From positions 1 through 64,000 of the forward strand of contig NZ_LMEW01000031.1 in the NCBI RefSeq assembly GCF_001426525.1: a stretch of 64,000 nucleotides of DNA. Direction: 5' to 3'. The notes below the pieces were generated by a model. The model saw nothing but the letters and a program-made list of their open reading frames with translations, was not told the origin of the DNA and did no database searches. Within the stretch, counting starts at the first letter, position 1. The number at the start of each line of letters is the position of its first letter. A program made the position numbers and the translations under genes. This document shows, piece by piece, positions 43,571 to 54,156 of this stretch. The stretch comes from Massilia sp. Root133. GTDB taxonomy: Bacteria; Pseudomonadota; Gammaproteobacteria; Burkholderiales; Burkholderiaceae_D.

Positions 43571-45244
43571 CTAAGTGTGCAGGCCCAATTCATCGGCTGC
43601 TTCCTTGCGCAGCATGAACTTCTGGATCTTGCCGGTCACCGTCATCGGAAACCCGTCCACGAACCGGATATAGCGCGGGATCTTGTAGTGCGCGATCTGC
43701 CCCTGGCAAAAGGCCCGGATCTCGTCCGCATCCGCGTGCTCGCCCGGCCGCAGCACGATACACGCGCACAGCTCCTCGCCGTATTTCGGATCGGGCACGC
43801 CCACGCACTGCACGTCCAGCACCTTCGGGTGGCGGTATAAAAACTCCTCGACCTCGCGCGGGTAGATGTTCTCGCCGCCGCGGATCACCATGTCCTTGGC
43901 GCGGCCCACGATGCGGCAATAGCCGTCCGCGTCCAGCGTGGCGAGGTCGCCCGTGTGCATCCAGCCGGCCGCATCGATCGCTTCGCGCGTGCGTTCGTCG
44001 TCGCCCCAGTAGCCGAGCATCACCGAGTAGCCGCGCGTGAGCAGCTCGCCGGTGTCCCCGCGCGGGACCACGCGGCCGTCCGCGTCGACGATCTTGACTT
44101 CCAGGTGCGGGTGGATCCGCCCGACCGTGCCGACGCGGCACGCGAGCGGGTCGTCGACCGACGTCTGGAAGCTGACGGGCGACGTCTCCGTCATGCCGTA
44201 GGCGATCGTGATCTCGTCCATGTGCATCTGCCGGATCACGCGCTGCATGACTTCCATCGGGCAGGGCGAGCCGGCCATGATCCCCGTGCGCAGGCTGCCC
44301 AGGTCGAACGATGCGAACTCGGGATGGTCCAGCAACGCGATGAACATCGTCGGCACCCCGTGCAGCGCCGTGCAGCGCTCGGCCTGCACGGTCGCCAGCA
44401 CCGCGCCTGCATCGAAACCTTCGCCGGGATAGACCATCGCGGCGCCGTGCGTCATGCACGCGAGGTTCCCCAGCACCATGCCGAAGCAGTGGTACAGCGG
44501 GACGGGGATGCACAGGCGGTCGCGTTCCGTCAGGCGCATCGCCTCGCCGATGAAGAAGCCGTTGTTCAGGATGTTGTGGTGCGTGAGCGTGGCGCCCTTC
44601 GGCGCGCCCGTCGTGCCGGACGTGAACTGGATGTTGACCGGATCGTCGAACTGCAGGGTGCGCGCCACGTCGTGCAGGCGCGCCATGTCGGCCGGGGTCG
44701 CGCATTGCGCCACGGTGTCGAAGTCCAGCATGCCCGGTGTCGATTCGTGACCGAGCCGGATCACGTGGCGCAGCTCGGGCAGCTTCGCGCTGCGCAGTTC
44801 GCCGGGTGCGGCGCCATCGAGTTCGGGCACGAGGTCGCGCAGCATGCCGAGGTAGTCGCTCGACTTGAAGCCGGGGGCGAGGATCAGCGCGCGGCAGCCG
44901 ACCTTGGCCAGCGCGTATTCCAGCTCGGCGCGGCGGTAGGCCGGATTGATGTTGACCATGACGAGGCCGGCCTTGGCGGTGGCGAACTGCGTGAGCACCC
45001 ATTCCGCGCGGTTCTGCGACCAGATGCCGATGCGGTCGCCGGGGTCCAGGCCGAGGCCCAGCAGACCGGCCGCGAGCCGGTCCGCGCGTTCGCGCAGCTG
45101 GCGCCAGCTCCAGCGCACGCACTGGTGCGGGATGACGAGCGCATCGCGGTCGGGATAGCGCTCGGCGATGCGGTCGAGGTGGACCCCGACCGTGTCGCCG
45201 ATGAGGGGGAGCGAATGCGCTCCGTGGACGTAGCTGGCTTGCAT
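43571..45244 (-). CDS. AMP-binding acyl-CoA synthetase
   Basis: A 557-residue ANL-superfamily ligase with the P-loop [62 protein letters not shown] and the catalytic Lys region [13 protein letters not shown]. Overall order and length match medium/long-chain fatty-acid-CoA ligases of the FadD3/AcsA-like group. AGGAGACACAG precedes the ATG at 45244. It is divergent from a pirin gene 225 bp away. It activates a carboxylic acid with ATP and CoA; chain length is not predictable. Confidence 0.92.
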   Translation of the reverse strand: MQASYVHGAHSLPLIGDTVGVHLDRIAERYPDRDALVIPHQCVRWSWRQLRERADRLAAGLLGLGLDPGDRIGIWSQNRAEWVLTQFATAKAGLVMVNINPAYRRAELEYALAKVGCRALILAPGFKSSDYLGMLRDLVPELDGAAPGELRSAKLPELRHVIRLGHESTPGMLDFDTVAQCATPADMARLHDVARTLQFDDPVNIQFTSGTTGAPKGATLTHHNILNNGFFIGEAMRLTERDRLCIPVPLYHCFGMVLGNLACMTHGAAMVYPGEGFDAGAVLATVQAERCTALHGVPTMFIALLDHPEFASFDLGSLRTGIMAGSPCPMEVMQRVIRQMHMDEITIAYGMTETSPVSFQTSVDDPLACRVGTVGRIHPHLEVKIVDADGRVVPRGDTGELLTRGYSVMLGYWGDDERTREAIDAAGWMHTGDLATLDADGYCRIVGRAKDMVIRGGENIYPREVEEFLYRHPKVLDVQCVGVPDPKYGEELCACIVLRPGEHADADEIRAFCQGQIAHYKIPRYIRFVDGFPMTVTGKIQKFMLRKEAADELGLHT

Positions 45245-45469
45245 CTGTGTCTCCTGTTTATCCCTTGCGACACAGTGTAGCGTCCCGCATTGCGGGTGAC
45301 TATCGAAAAAATCGATCATAGACCATAAAACAACTCGTTTTTCTTCTTGCCCGGCACCGCCCATAATGCTTTCCATGGCAACGCGCTTTCGACGGCAGCG
45401 AGTCGACAAGGAAGCGCAGTGTGTTCGAAGAGTTCGAACACGGAACTTTACAATCACAAGGAGAACATC

Positions 45470-46171
45470 ATGCTGAAAGTACGTAAAAGCTCGGACCGCG
45501 GTGTCGCCAGTTTCGGTTGGCTGCGCTCGCAGCACACCTTCTCGTTCGGTCACTACCACGACCCGGCGCACATGAATGTCGGCCCGCTGCGGGTGATCAA
45601 CGAAGACCGCGTGGCCGCGGGCCGCGGCTTCGATCCGCACAGCCACAAGAACATGGAGATCATTTCCTACGTGCTGGACGGTGCGCTGGAGCACAAGGAC
45701 AGCATGGGCAACGGTTCGGTCCTGCGCTACGGCGACGTGCAGCGCATGAGCGCCGGCACGGGCGTCACCCACAGCGAGTACAACCACTCGGCGACCGAAC
45801 CGGCGCACTTCCTGCAGATCTGGGTGATCCCGGCCGAGGCGGGCGGCGAGCCGGGCTACGAAGAGAAGCACTTCGACACCGACAGCAAACGCGGCACGCT
45901 GCGCCTGATCGCGTCGAACGACGGCCGTGACGGTTCCGTCTCGCTGCGCCAGGACGCCGCCATCTACGCGACGATCCTCGACGGCGGCGAGCGCGCCGAC
46001 CATGCGCTGCTGCCGGGCCGCCAGGCCTACGTGCAAGTGGCGCGGGGCAGCCTGACCGTGAACGGCTGCGCCCTGGAAGCCGGCGACGCCGTCCAGGTCA
46101 GCGAAGAGGCCGTCGTGGCGCTGTCGGACGCGAAGGATGCCGAAGTGCTGCTGTTCGACCTGCCGGTCTGA
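45470..46171 (+). CDS. Pirin family protein (YhaK-like)
   Basis: A 233-residue bicupin. The N-terminal cupin holds the metal ligands in [19 protein letters not shown] and [12 protein letters not shown]. It starts [20 protein letters not shown], the YhaK-type signature. AAGGAGAACATC is a strong ribosome site. YhaK/pirin proteins respond to redox stress and can degrade quercetin in vitro. It begins a plus-strand cluster of pirin, DoxX, OsmC and second pirin genes. Confidence 0.92.
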   Translation: MLKVRKSSDRGVASFGWLRSQHTFSFGHYHDPAHMNVGPLRVINEDRVAAGRGFDPHSHKNMEIISYVLDGALEHKDSMGNGSVLRYGDVQRMSAGTGVTHSEYNHSATEPAHFLQIWVIPAEAGGEPGYEEKHFDTDSKRGTLRLIASNDGRDGSVSLRQDAAIYATILDGGERADHALLPGRQAYVQVARGSLTVNGCALEAGDAVQVSEEAVVALSDAKDAEVLLFDLPV

Positions 46172-46221
46172 ACCTGGTGAACATTGACGAGTCAAACGCA
46201 ACGATATTCAAGGAGAAGATC

Positions 46222-46641
46222 ATGGAAACCACTAAACTGTATCCCGTCGGCCGCGCCCTGGTGGGCGCCCTGTTCCTCGCATCGGGCATCAACAAGATCA
46301 TCGGCTTCGGCTACGTGGCCGGATGGATGAACAGCCTGGGCATCCCGGCGGCCGGGTTGCTGCTGGCGGGCGCGATCCTGCTCGAGGTCGGCGGCGGACT
46401 CGCGCTGGTTACCGGGATCCAGGCGAAATATGCGGCGCTGGCGCTCGCGCTGTTCACGGTGCCCGTCACCCTGATCTTCCACGGCTTCTGGCATGTGGAC
46501 GCGGCCGAGTTCCAGAACCAGCTGAACCACTTCCTGAAGAACGTGGCGATCTTCGGCGGCCTGCTGGCCCTGTTCGACGTCGAACGCCAGCGTGAGACGA
46601 GCGCCGCACGAGTGAATGTCCTGCGCAGCCGCGCTGCCTGA
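46222..46641 (+). CDS. DoxX family membrane protein
   Basis: A 139-residue inner-membrane protein with four hydrophobic segments (ALVGALFLASGINKIIGF, PAAGLLLAGAILLEVGGG, AALALALFTVPVTLIFHGF, NVAIFGGLLALF), typical of DoxX/DoxD-type proteins often linked with thiol and oxidative stress. AAGGAGAAGATC precedes the ATG at 46222. It is 50 bp after the pirin gene. Confidence 0.9.
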   Translation: METTKLYPVGRALVGALFLASGINKIIGFGYVAGWMNSLGIPAAGLLLAGAILLEVGGGLALVTGIQAKYAALALALFTVPVTLIFHGFWHVDAAEFQNQLNHFLKNVAIFGGLLALFDVERQRETSAARVNVLRSRAA

Positions 46642-46721
46642 CACGAGTACAATCAGTCCGCGACCTGGCGCACACGGGTGGCGGACATCCACGCAAACGA
46701 AAGAGACGAGGAGAACGAGCC

Positions 46722-47105
46722 ATGGAAGTGACGACGCATCGCGGCACGGGGCCGCTGCAGCAGGTGATCGAGATCGGCCCACACCGCATCCTGACGGACG
46801 TGAAGCCGGAATTCGGCGGCGAGGACAGTGGCCCGGAACCGCACGACATCCTGGCCGCAGCGCTGGCGGCCTGCACGACGCTCACCGTGAGCCTGTACGC
46901 CAAGCGCAAGGGCTACCCGCTGGACGAAATCAAGGTCTCGATCAAGCATGGCCAGGAGGGCGCGGCCTATGGCCTGCACCGCACGATCGAATACATCGGC
47001 GCGCTGGACGACGAGACGAAGGCGCGGCTGACCGACATCGCCAACAAATGCCCGGTGCACAAGACGCTGTCGGGCACCATCCAGATCACCACGGAGGCTA
47101 TCTAG
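46722..47105 (+). CDS. OsmC family peroxiredoxin-like protein
   Basis: A 127-residue OsmC/YhfA-type protein with the two redox Cys in [17 protein letters not shown] and [13 protein letters not shown]. It reduces organic hydroperoxides using dihydrolipoamide-type thiols. GAGGAGAACGAGCC precedes the ATG. It ends 1 bp before the second pirin gene, so these are cotranscribed. Confidence 0.92.
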   Translation: MEVTTHRGTGPLQQVIEIGPHRILTDVKPEFGGEDSGPEPHDILAAALAACTTLTVSLYAKRKGYPLDEIKVSIKHGQEGAAYGLHRTIEYIGALDDETKARLTDIANKCPVHKTLSGTIQITTEAI

Positions 47106-47106
47106 C

Positions 47107-48027
47107 ATGGACGCGTTCGAACACGAAAGCCTGGAAACCATCGTCGTTCCCCGCACGCACGACCTGGGCGGCGGCTTCGAAGTGCGGCGCGCGCTGCCGC
47201 ACAAGGACCGGCGCATGGTGGGCCCGTTCGTCTTCCTCGACCAGATGGGGCCGCACGTCTTCCACGCGGGCGAGGGCATCGACGTGCGGCCGCATCCACA
47301 CATCGGCCTGGCCACCGTCACGTACCTGCTGGACGGCCAGATCCGCCACCGTGACAGCCTCGGTACCGTGCAGGACATCAAGCCGGGTGAGGTGAACTGG
47401 ATGACGGCCGGGAAGGGCATCGTCCACTCCGAGCGCACCGGCCCGGACGTGCGCGCCGCCGGCTCCAACCTGTTCGGCCTGCAGTGCTGGGTGGCGCTGC
47501 CGAAAGACAAGGAAGAGTGTGATCCCGCCTTCGCGCACGTCGGCTCGCAGGAGCTGCCGATCCTCGACGGCGACGGCGCCACCGCCCGCATCATCGCCGG
47601 CAGCTATTTCGGCAAGCGCTCGCCCGTGTCCGTGCAATCGCCGCTGTTCTACGTCGACCTGGCGCTGCAGCCGGGCGCGCGCCTGACGCTGCCGGCCGAA
47701 TATCCGGAACAGGCGCTGTACGTGGTCGACGGCACGCTCGACCTGGGCCGCGATGGCCGCTTCGAACAGGGCCAGCTGCTCGTGCTGAAACCGGGTGCGA
47801 CGGTCACGCTGGCGGCGACCGAGAACCGGGGCGCACGCGTGATGCTGCTGGGCGGCGAGCCGATGGATGGCCCGCGCTACCTGACGTGGAATTTTGTGTC
47901 GAGTTCGTCCGACCGCATCGAGCAGGCCAAGGAAGACTGGAAAGCCCAGCGCTTCCCGCAGGTACCGGGCGAGACGGAATTCATTCCCTTGCCCGATCTG
48001 CCGGGCCGGCCGGTCCGCTATCCCTGA
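47107..48027 (+). CDS. Pirin family protein (classical)
   Basis: A 306-residue bicupin with the pirin metal ligands in [20 protein letters not shown] and [11 protein letters not shown], and a C-terminal pirin domain ([31 protein letters not shown]). It is longer than and distinct from the YhaK-like pirin at 45470. It starts right after the OsmC stop. It is predicted to be a cytosolic iron-dependent redox sensor or quercetinase. Confidence 0.92.
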   Translation: MDAFEHESLETIVVPRTHDLGGGFEVRRALPHKDRRMVGPFVFLDQMGPHVFHAGEGIDVRPHPHIGLATVTYLLDGQIRHRDSLGTVQDIKPGEVNWMTAGKGIVHSERTGPDVRAAGSNLFGLQCWVALPKDKEECDPAFAHVGSQELPILDGDGATARIIAGSYFGKRSPVSVQSPLFYVDLALQPGARLTLPAEYPEQALYVVDGTLDLGRDGRFEQGQLLVLKPGATVTLAATENRGARVMLLGGEPMDGPRYLTWNFVSSSSDRIEQAKEDWKAQRFPQVPGETEFIPLPDLPGRPVRYP

Positions 48028-48029
48028 GC

Positions 48030-48227
48030 TTAGCCCTGGGCGTCCGCGCTGCGCGGCGGCGGCACCGCATGGCGCCGCTCGTCCGGGCGCGTGAGCACCC
48101 GCATCGCAATCTCGAACGGCACGCCCAGCGACGCCAGTGCGCGCGCGGGCGAGCGGTTCTGTTCCTGGGCCTCGTGGATCGTTGATTCGATCATGAGGGC
48201 GGTCTTGTAGTCGCTTCGTCGTTCCAT
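48030..48227 (-). CDS. Small conserved-looking hypothetical protein
   Basis: 65 residues (MERRSDYKTALMIESTIHEA..), with a helical middle (SPARALASLGVPFEIAMRVL) and a disordered basic/Pro tail. It is convergent with the pirin gene, with 2 bp between the coding ends. No clear ribosome site is visible. The helical part reads like a real small protein rather than a GC shadow, but I do not recognise the family. Confidence 0.45.
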   Translation of the reverse strand: MERRSDYKTALMIESTIHEAQEQNRSPARALASLGVPFEIAMRVLTRPDERRHAVPPPRSADAQG

Positions 48228-48330
48228 CGTTCGATGCTAACACGAAGGCTGCGTGCCCGGTCGTAAGACAGTGGTGGCGCGCATGACGATCCGCTAACCT
48301 GCCCCCGTTGAAAAACCGAAGAAAGACATC

Positions 48331-50112
48331 ATGAATACGATTCGTATCCCCGCGCTGCGCGCCGCCCTGGCCGCAGCGGGCTTCCTCACGGCCGGCGCCG
48401 CCTTCGCGCAGGCCGACCTGATCCTCAAGAACGGCAAGATCGCCACGATGGCGAAAGAAGGCGAGTTCGTGCAGGCCATCGCTGTCAAGGACGGCAAGGT
48501 GCTCGCCACCGGCAGCAACGCGAAGGTGCTGAAACTGAAGCGCGCGAACACGCAGGTGATCGACGCGCACGGCCGCACCGTGATCCCGGGCCTGAACGAC
48601 TCGCACCTGCACGTGATCCGCGAGGGCCTGAATTACAACATGGAGCTGCGCTGGGACGGCGTGACGTCGCTGAAGCGCGCGCTGGAGATGCTGAAGGAGC
48701 AGGCCGCGCGTACGCCGGACGGCCAGTGGGTGAAGGTCGTGGGCGGCTGGAACGAATGGCAGTTCGAGGAAAAACGCCTGCCCACGCTGGAAGAAATCAA
48801 CGCCGCCGTGCCGGACAAGCCCGTGTTCATCCTGTACCTGTACGGCCTCGGCTTCCTCAACAAGAAGGGCATCGACACGCTCGGCTACGACCGCAACACC
48901 AGGTACAAGGATGGCGAAGTGGAGCTGGACGCGAACGGCCAGCCGACCGGCAAGCTGATCGCCAAGCCGAACGCGCTGATCCTGTATTCGACGCTCGCGA
49001 AGACGAACAAGCTGGGGCACGACGACCAGGTCAACTCCACCTTGCAGTTCTACCGCGAACTGAACCGCCTGGGCGTGACGAGCGCCATCGACGCGGGCGG
49101 CGGTTTCCAGAACTACCCGGACGACTACGGCGTGTCGCTGGAACTGGCGAAGCAGGGCAAGCTGACGGTGCGCACGGCCTACTACCTGTTCGCGCAAAAG
49201 GCCGGCAAGGAACTGGAAGACTTCCAGCGCTGGCTCACCATGACGCATCCGAAGCAGAACGACCACATGCTGTACCCGAACGGCTTCTCGGCGGAAGGCG
49301 CGGGCGAAAACCTCGTCGCCAGCGCGGCCGACTTCGAGAACTTCCTGGAGCCGCGTCCGGACCTGCCGGCCACGATGGAACACGACCTGGAACCCGTCGT
49401 GTCGCTGCTCGTGAAGAACCGCTGGCCGTTCCGCCTGCACGCGACGTACGGCGAGAGCATCGCGCGCGATCTCGACGTCATCGAGAAGGTCGATGCGCAG
49501 ACGCCGCTGAACGGCCTGCGCTTCATCATCGACCACGGCGAGACCGTGACCGACGCCGACCTCGCGCGCATCAGGAAGCTGGGCGGCGGCATCGCCGTGC
49601 AGGACCGCATGCACTTCCAGGGCGAATCGTACTGGAAGCGCTACGGCGAACAGACGCGCCAGATGCCGCCGATCCGCAAGATGCTCGCGCAGGGCATCCC
49701 CGTCGGCCTGGGCACGGACGGCACGCGCGTGTCCAGCTACAACCCGTGGCCGTCCGTGTACTGGGCCGTCACCGGCAAGACCGCCGGCGGCCTGCAGATC
49801 TGGCAGGACGGCGACCGCCTGTCGCGCTTCGAAGCGCTGAAGCTGATCACGACGGGGTCCGCGTGGATGAGCGGCGAGGAGAACGTGAAGGGCACCCTGA
49901 AACGCGGCCAGTACGCCGACTTCGTCGTGCTGCCGCAGGATTACTTCGGCATGTACGCGGAGGGCATCAAGCGCCTCGAAAGCGTGCTTACCGTCGTCAA
50001 CGGCAAGGTCGTGTACGGCGCGGGCGACTATGCACCGCTCGCACCGAAGGCGCTGCCGGTGTCGCCGGCGTGGAGCCCCGTCGCGGCGTACGGCGGCTAC
50101 CAGAACCGCTAA
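48331..50112 (+). CDS. YtcJ-like amidohydrolase, exported
   Basis: A 593-residue paralogue of the cytosolic amidohydrolase at 30247, but with a Sec signal peptide (ALRAALAAAGFLTAGAAFAQ). Metal-site motifs are NDSHLHVI, FRLHATYGES, IDHGETVT and GTDGTRVSSYNPW. It ends soon after SPAWSPVAAYGGYQNR and lacks the Cys/His-rich tail. GAAAGACATC precedes the ATG. It is convergent with a LysR gene (4-bp overlap). It probably hydrolyses an amide or carbamate in the periplasm. Confidence 0.9.
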   Translation: MNTIRIPALRAALAAAGFLTAGAAFAQADLILKNGKIATMAKEGEFVQAIAVKDGKVLATGSNAKVLKLKRANTQVIDAHGRTVIPGLNDSHLHVIREGLNYNMELRWDGVTSLKRALEMLKEQAARTPDGQWVKVVGGWNEWQFEEKRLPTLEEINAAVPDKPVFILYLYGLGFLNKKGIDTLGYDRNTRYKDGEVELDANGQPTGKLIAKPNALILYSTLAKTNKLGHDDQVNSTLQFYRELNRLGVTSAIDAGGGFQNYPDDYGVSLELAKQGKLTVRTAYYLFAQKAGKELEDFQRWLTMTHPKQNDHMLYPNGFSAEGAGENLVASAADFENFLEPRPDLPATMEHDLEPVVSLLVKNRWPFRLHATYGESIARDLDVIEKVDAQTPLNGLRFIIDHGETVTDADLARIRKLGGGIAVQDRMHFQGESYWKRYGEQTRQMPPIRKMLAQGIPVGLGTDGTRVSSYNPWPSVYWAVTGKTAGGLQIWQDGDRLSRFEALKLITTGSAWMSGEENVKGTLKRGQYADFVVLPQDYFGMYAEGIKRLESVLTVVNGKVVYGAGDYAPLAPKALPVSPAWSPVAAYGGYQNR

Positions 50113-50996
50113 GCCTCGCCCGCCAGCGCGGCGCGCGCCGCGTCGACCGTCTCCGCGAGGAAGTCAGCGACGGCGCGCACCCGGCTCGACGCGGCGAGGT
50201 CGGCATGCAGCACGAGCCAGACGCCGTCGCTGAACACGTCGCCCGGCGCCAGCACGCGTACGAGATCGGGATCGGTGACGAGGAAGTCGGGGATGATGGC
50301 CAGGCCGAGCCCCGCGCGCGCGGCCGCGATCTGCGCGCGCAGCGTGGACACGGCCAGCACCACGTGCGCTTCCGGCGCGCGCTTCACGAGCCACTGCGCG
50401 GCCGGCAGGTGCGCGTGCGCTTCGTCCCACGTGATCATGGCGCGGCCCGCGAGCGGATCGTCGGCGGGTGCCGGATGGCGCGCGAGATAGTCGCGGTGCC
50501 CGTACACGCCATACGACATCGCACCGAGCCGGCGCGCCTTCAGGTTGCCGTGGCTGGGGCGCACGAGACGCAGCGCGAGATCGGCGTCGCGCCGGCCCAG
50601 TTCCACGGCGGCCGTCGTCGTGACGATCTCCAGGCGCAGCTGCGGATGGCGCGCGACGAAACGGGGCAGGGCGGGGATCACGAGGTCGGATGCGAGGTTG
50701 TCCGACGTGGCCAGGCGCACGAGGCCCGACACGCCCGGACTCAGGCCGGACGCGCCCCGTTCGAAGGCGAGCATATTGTCCTCGACCGCCTCCGCGCGCC
50801 CGAGCAGTTCGCGGCCTTCGTCCGTCAGGTGGTAGCCCGTCTGGTGGCGGGCGAACAGGCGCGTGGACAAACGTGCCTCCAGCTCGGCGATGCGCCGGCT
50901 GACGGTCGACTGGCTCACGCGCAGCACGTCCGCCGCGCGCGTCAGGCTGCCGCCGCGCGCGACTTCCAGAAAGTATTTAAGATCGTTCCAGTCCAA
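50109..50996 (-). CDS. LysR family transcriptional regulator
   Basis: A 295-residue LysR regulator beginning MDWNDLKYFLEVARGGSLTR, with HTH SQSTVSRRIAELEARLSTRL and wing RHQTGYHLTDEGRELL. The start codon is TTG (50996), preceded by AGGGG. It is divergent from an aldo/keto reductase, its probable target; a TTCCA/TGGAA dyad lies between them. Confidence 0.9.
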   Translation of the reverse strand: MDWNDLKYFLEVARGGSLTRAADVLRVSQSTVSRRIAELEARLSTRLFARHQTGYHLTDEGRELLGRAEAVEDNMLAFERGASGLSPGVSGLVRLATSDNLASDLVIPALPRFVARHPQLRLEIVTTTAAVELGRRDADLALRLVRPSHGNLKARRLGAMSYGVYGHRDYLARHPAPADDPLAGRAMITWDEAHAHLPAAQWLVKRAPEAHVVLAVSTLRAQIAAARAGLGLAIIPDFLVTDPDLVRVLAPGDVFSDGVWLVLHADLAASSRVRAVADFLAETVDAARAALAGEA

Positions 50997-51013
50997 GCGC
51001 AGTTACCCCTATC

Positions 51014-51027
51014 TTCCATTTTTGGAA
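51014..51027. promoter_or_regulatory. LysR-type dyad between LysR and aldo/keto reductase
   Basis: TTCCA-TTTT-TGGAA, a perfect 5-bp inverted repeat inside an AT-rich stretch, 17 bp upstream of the LysR start codon. It contains the T-N(11)-A pattern of LysR boxes and is the best candidate operator for both genes. Confidence 0.5.
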
Positions 51028-51032
51028 AATGA

Positions 51033-52115
<1,083 letters not shown>

Positions 52116-52138
52116 CGGGAGGCGCGGCCTCGCGCATG

Positions 52139-52384
52139 TCAAGCGTTCCCCGTGGCGTAGCGCAGGTTCTCGACCGGCACCCCGGCGCGCTGGCTCGCAT
52201 AGATGACTTTGGCGACGCCGGCGTAGTACTCGGCCTTCACCGGTTCGATCACGAGCGCCACGTTCGGGTTGTCCCGCAAGGCCGACCTGAGCGCGTCGAC
52301 CAGTTCGGCATTCCCTGCCATGACGCGTCCATCGATGCTGATCGTCTCGTCATCGGTCACGCGCACGTGTAGTGAGTCATCCAT
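52139..52384 (-). CDS. Small ExbD-like periplasmic-domain protein
   Basis: 81 residues (MDDSLHVRVTDDETISIDGR..) resembling only the soluble C-terminal half of ExbD/TolR: NVALVIEPVKAEYYAGVAKVI and ASQRAGVPVENLRYA match the ExbD strand-helix-strand end. No transmembrane helix is present, so it is not a complete ExbD. Its ATG lies 8 bp inside the preceding exported-protein gene, so the two are cotranslated. It could be a remnant or a stand-alone domain. Confidence 0.55.
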   Translation of the reverse strand: MDDSLHVRVTDDETISIDGRVMAGNAELVDALRSALRDNPNVALVIEPVKAEYYAGVAKVIYASQRAGVPVENLRYATGNA

Positions 52385-52757
52385 GGCGCGCGGCCCGGTT
52401 CGCGCCATCCGTCGGCTCCAGCCGGCAGTTGTCGAGCGAAGGATCGATGACGTCGACCGGCCCAAACCACTGGTAGACGCCCACGAAGCCGCCGGTGCGG
52501 AGAATCCAGGCTTTCTTCGTGCTGCGGTCCATGACGATGGTGTGGTGGAAGCCATCCAGCACATTGCTTGCGTCCGGCATGCGTACGCGGACGAACGAGC
52601 CGCCGTGGGCGGTGTCGGGCGCGGCGGATTCCGGGACTGCGGTGCTGAAACCCGAGAACGAGATGCCATAGCGCTTCGCCAGCGAGTCGGACAGAGGGCA
52701 GGCAAGCGCCTGCACCGAAGACAGGCCGATGGCGGTGGCCAGCACCAGGTGTTTCAT
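52377..52757 (-). CDS. Exported hypothetical protein
   Basis: 126 residues with a signal peptide (MKHLVLATAIGLSSVQALAC). The mature part is strand-rich (GSFVRVRMPDASNVLDGFHH, TIVMDRSTKKAWILRTGGF). I do not recognise a family. GGAAATCACG precedes the ATG at 52757. It overlaps the ExbD-like gene by 8 bp. Confidence 0.65.
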   Translation of the reverse strand: MKHLVLATAIGLSSVQALACPLSDSLAKRYGISFSGFSTAVPESAAPDTAHGGSFVRVRMPDASNVLDGFHHTIVMDRSTKKAWILRTGGFVGVYQWFGPVDVIDPSLDNCRLEPTDGANRAARHG

Positions 52758-52983
52758 CGTGATTTCCAGTCGTGTGTTCATGTCGTTTCGAATCGGCCCC
52801 GCGTAACGATAGCACCTCGGCCGCGCTACAGGCTCACACATTTTCACGCACACGCGTATGCGTCATGGATGGGCGCGCACGCTTGCGCCAGGCTGTGGAC
52901 ATGAGCTTGAGTACTGAATAGTATCGCTACCGCTCCAGCCTGCCCGCACAGGGCCTTCTCAACTCAACGTCAACGTCTATCCG

Positions 52984-53625
52984 ATGAAAAAACTGTTTTG
53001 CTCGCTGTTCCTGTCGGCCTGCGGCCTTGCCGCCATGCCCGCTTTCGCAAGCCCTGTCCTCATCGATTTCGAACACGTCCCCGGCACGGACGGCGTGCTG
53101 GGTACCGCCGACGACGTGCCGACCGCCTCCACCTTCCTGCAACCGCTGGACCAGCTGTACGCCGCGCTCGGCCTGAGTTTTATCCAGGGGACGCTGCTCC
53201 AGGCCGACTTCTACGATGGGAATCCATCGAATCACTTCATCAGCTCGACCTATCCGATTGCGCTGCTGAGCAAGCCCGTGACTGCCATCGGCATCGACAG
53301 TTTTTCGTCGTGGGACGTGAACCTGGTCGCGTACGACAAGAATGGCCAGACTATCGCCAGCGCATTGCTGGCCAACCCGAACCCGGGCGGGGTCAACCTG
53401 CGCGGACATGTGACGCTGACCAGTGCGCAGGACATTTATGGATTCGCGATCCATGCGGATGATCCCAACCACATCCTCAACCTCGATAACCTGGAACTGA
53501 CTTTCGCCGATCCGGCGGCCGCCGTTCCGGAGCCGTCCAGCCTCGCACTGATCGGGCTCGGCGTGTCGCTGGCGGGGCTGATGCGGCGTGCGAAGACGCA
53601 GGGCAAAGTGGCCGGGAAGGCCTGA
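52984..53625 (+). CDS. PEP-CTERM sorting domain protein
   Basis: A 213-residue exported protein. It has a Sec signal peptide (1-22, ending AFA), a beta-sandwich body (ITAIGIDSFSSWDVNLVAYD-like, LNLDNLELTF) and a C-terminal PEP-CTERM signal: VPEPSSLALIGLGVSLAGLM followed by RR. The exosortase system would cleave near the PEP motif and anchor or release the protein, usually with exopolysaccharide. No exosortase gene is present in the window. No clear ribosome site precedes the ATG. Confidence 0.88.
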   Translation: MKKLFCSLFLSACGLAAMPAFASPVLIDFEHVPGTDGVLGTADDVPTASTFLQPLDQLYAALGLSFIQGTLLQADFYDGNPSNHFISSTYPIALLSKPVTAIGIDSFSSWDVNLVAYDKNGQTIASALLANPNPGGVNLRGHVTLTSAQDIYGFAIHADDPNHILNLDNLELTFADPAAAVPEPSSLALIGLGVSLAGLMRRAKTQGKVAGKA

Positions 53626-53636
53626 GCCGGCGCGCG

Positions 53637-53662
53637 GCCCGGCGTGCCGGAAAGCGCCGGGC
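53637..53662. terminator. GC hairpin between convergent genes
   Basis: GCCCGGCG and CGCCGGGC form an 8-bp stem with a 10-nt loop between the PEP-CTERM stop (53625) and the minus-strand gene ending at 53683. The position suits a bidirectional terminator. No T-run is visible. Confidence 0.45.
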
Positions 53663-53682
53663 TGGCGTCGCTCAACGCGCGC

Positions 53683-54156
53683 TCATTGTCTCTCGACGCG
53701 GATGAGATCGTCGTATTGTCCGAATTCGGGCCTCATGTCGTAAAGCGGCGCTGGATCGAACGACGACGTTGCGGTTTCCGCGCGATGCGGGCGGAAATAC
53801 TCTCGCCGGATCCGCATCGTGCCGCTTCGATCGAATATGTACGTCACGCCACCCGTCACGTTGTCGGTATCGGCCTCGAACTCGCGGTGAACCGCCATCG
53901 TCATGAACAGCTTCCCGGCCTCGACTTCCTTGAATGCATACGTCAGCGATTCGCGCAGCAGGCTGTCGAGAAAACCGACGACAACGACCTTGGCGGCGAC
54001 GTCCACGAAACAATATGGCCGTTCGGCGCTGCCGACGAGCGCCGTATAGGGTTGCCGCTGCAAATGCGCCGCCTCGGCCTTCTCGGCAGGCCAAAGCTCG
54101 GTCGTCCTTTTCTTCGCACGGAACCAGCTTTTGCAGTAATGGACAGGGTGTTTCAC
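53683..54156 (-). CDS. Hypothetical protein, last gene of the T6SS cargo operon
   Basis: 157 residues, GTG start overlapping the TPR gene stop (GTGA). It is strand-rich with RPYCFVDVAAKVVVVGFLDS, KLFMTMAVHREFEADTDN and VTYIFDRSGTMRIRREYFRP. It has no signal peptide or membrane segment. I do not recognise the family. Position at the end of an effector/immunity operon suggests an accessory or second immunity protein. Confidence 0.6.
   Translation of the reverse strand: MKHPVHYCKSWFRAKKRTTELWPAEKAEAAHLQRQPYTALVGSAERPYCFVDVAAKVVVVGFLDSLLRESLTYAFKEVEAGKLFMTMAVHREFEADTDNVTGGVTYIFDRSGTMRIRREYFRPHRAETATSSFDPAPLYDMRPEFGQYDDLIRVERQ

Noticed and set aside
45260-45275. Possible sixth copy of the 14-bp element upstream of the acyl-CoA synthetase
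   Set aside because: Only part of one half-site matches (TATCCCTTGCG on the plus strand); too weak to count.
47098-49614. 838-codon minus-strand frame across pirin and amidohydrolase genes
   Set aside because: Same reason: no motif, and both plus-strand genes are certain.
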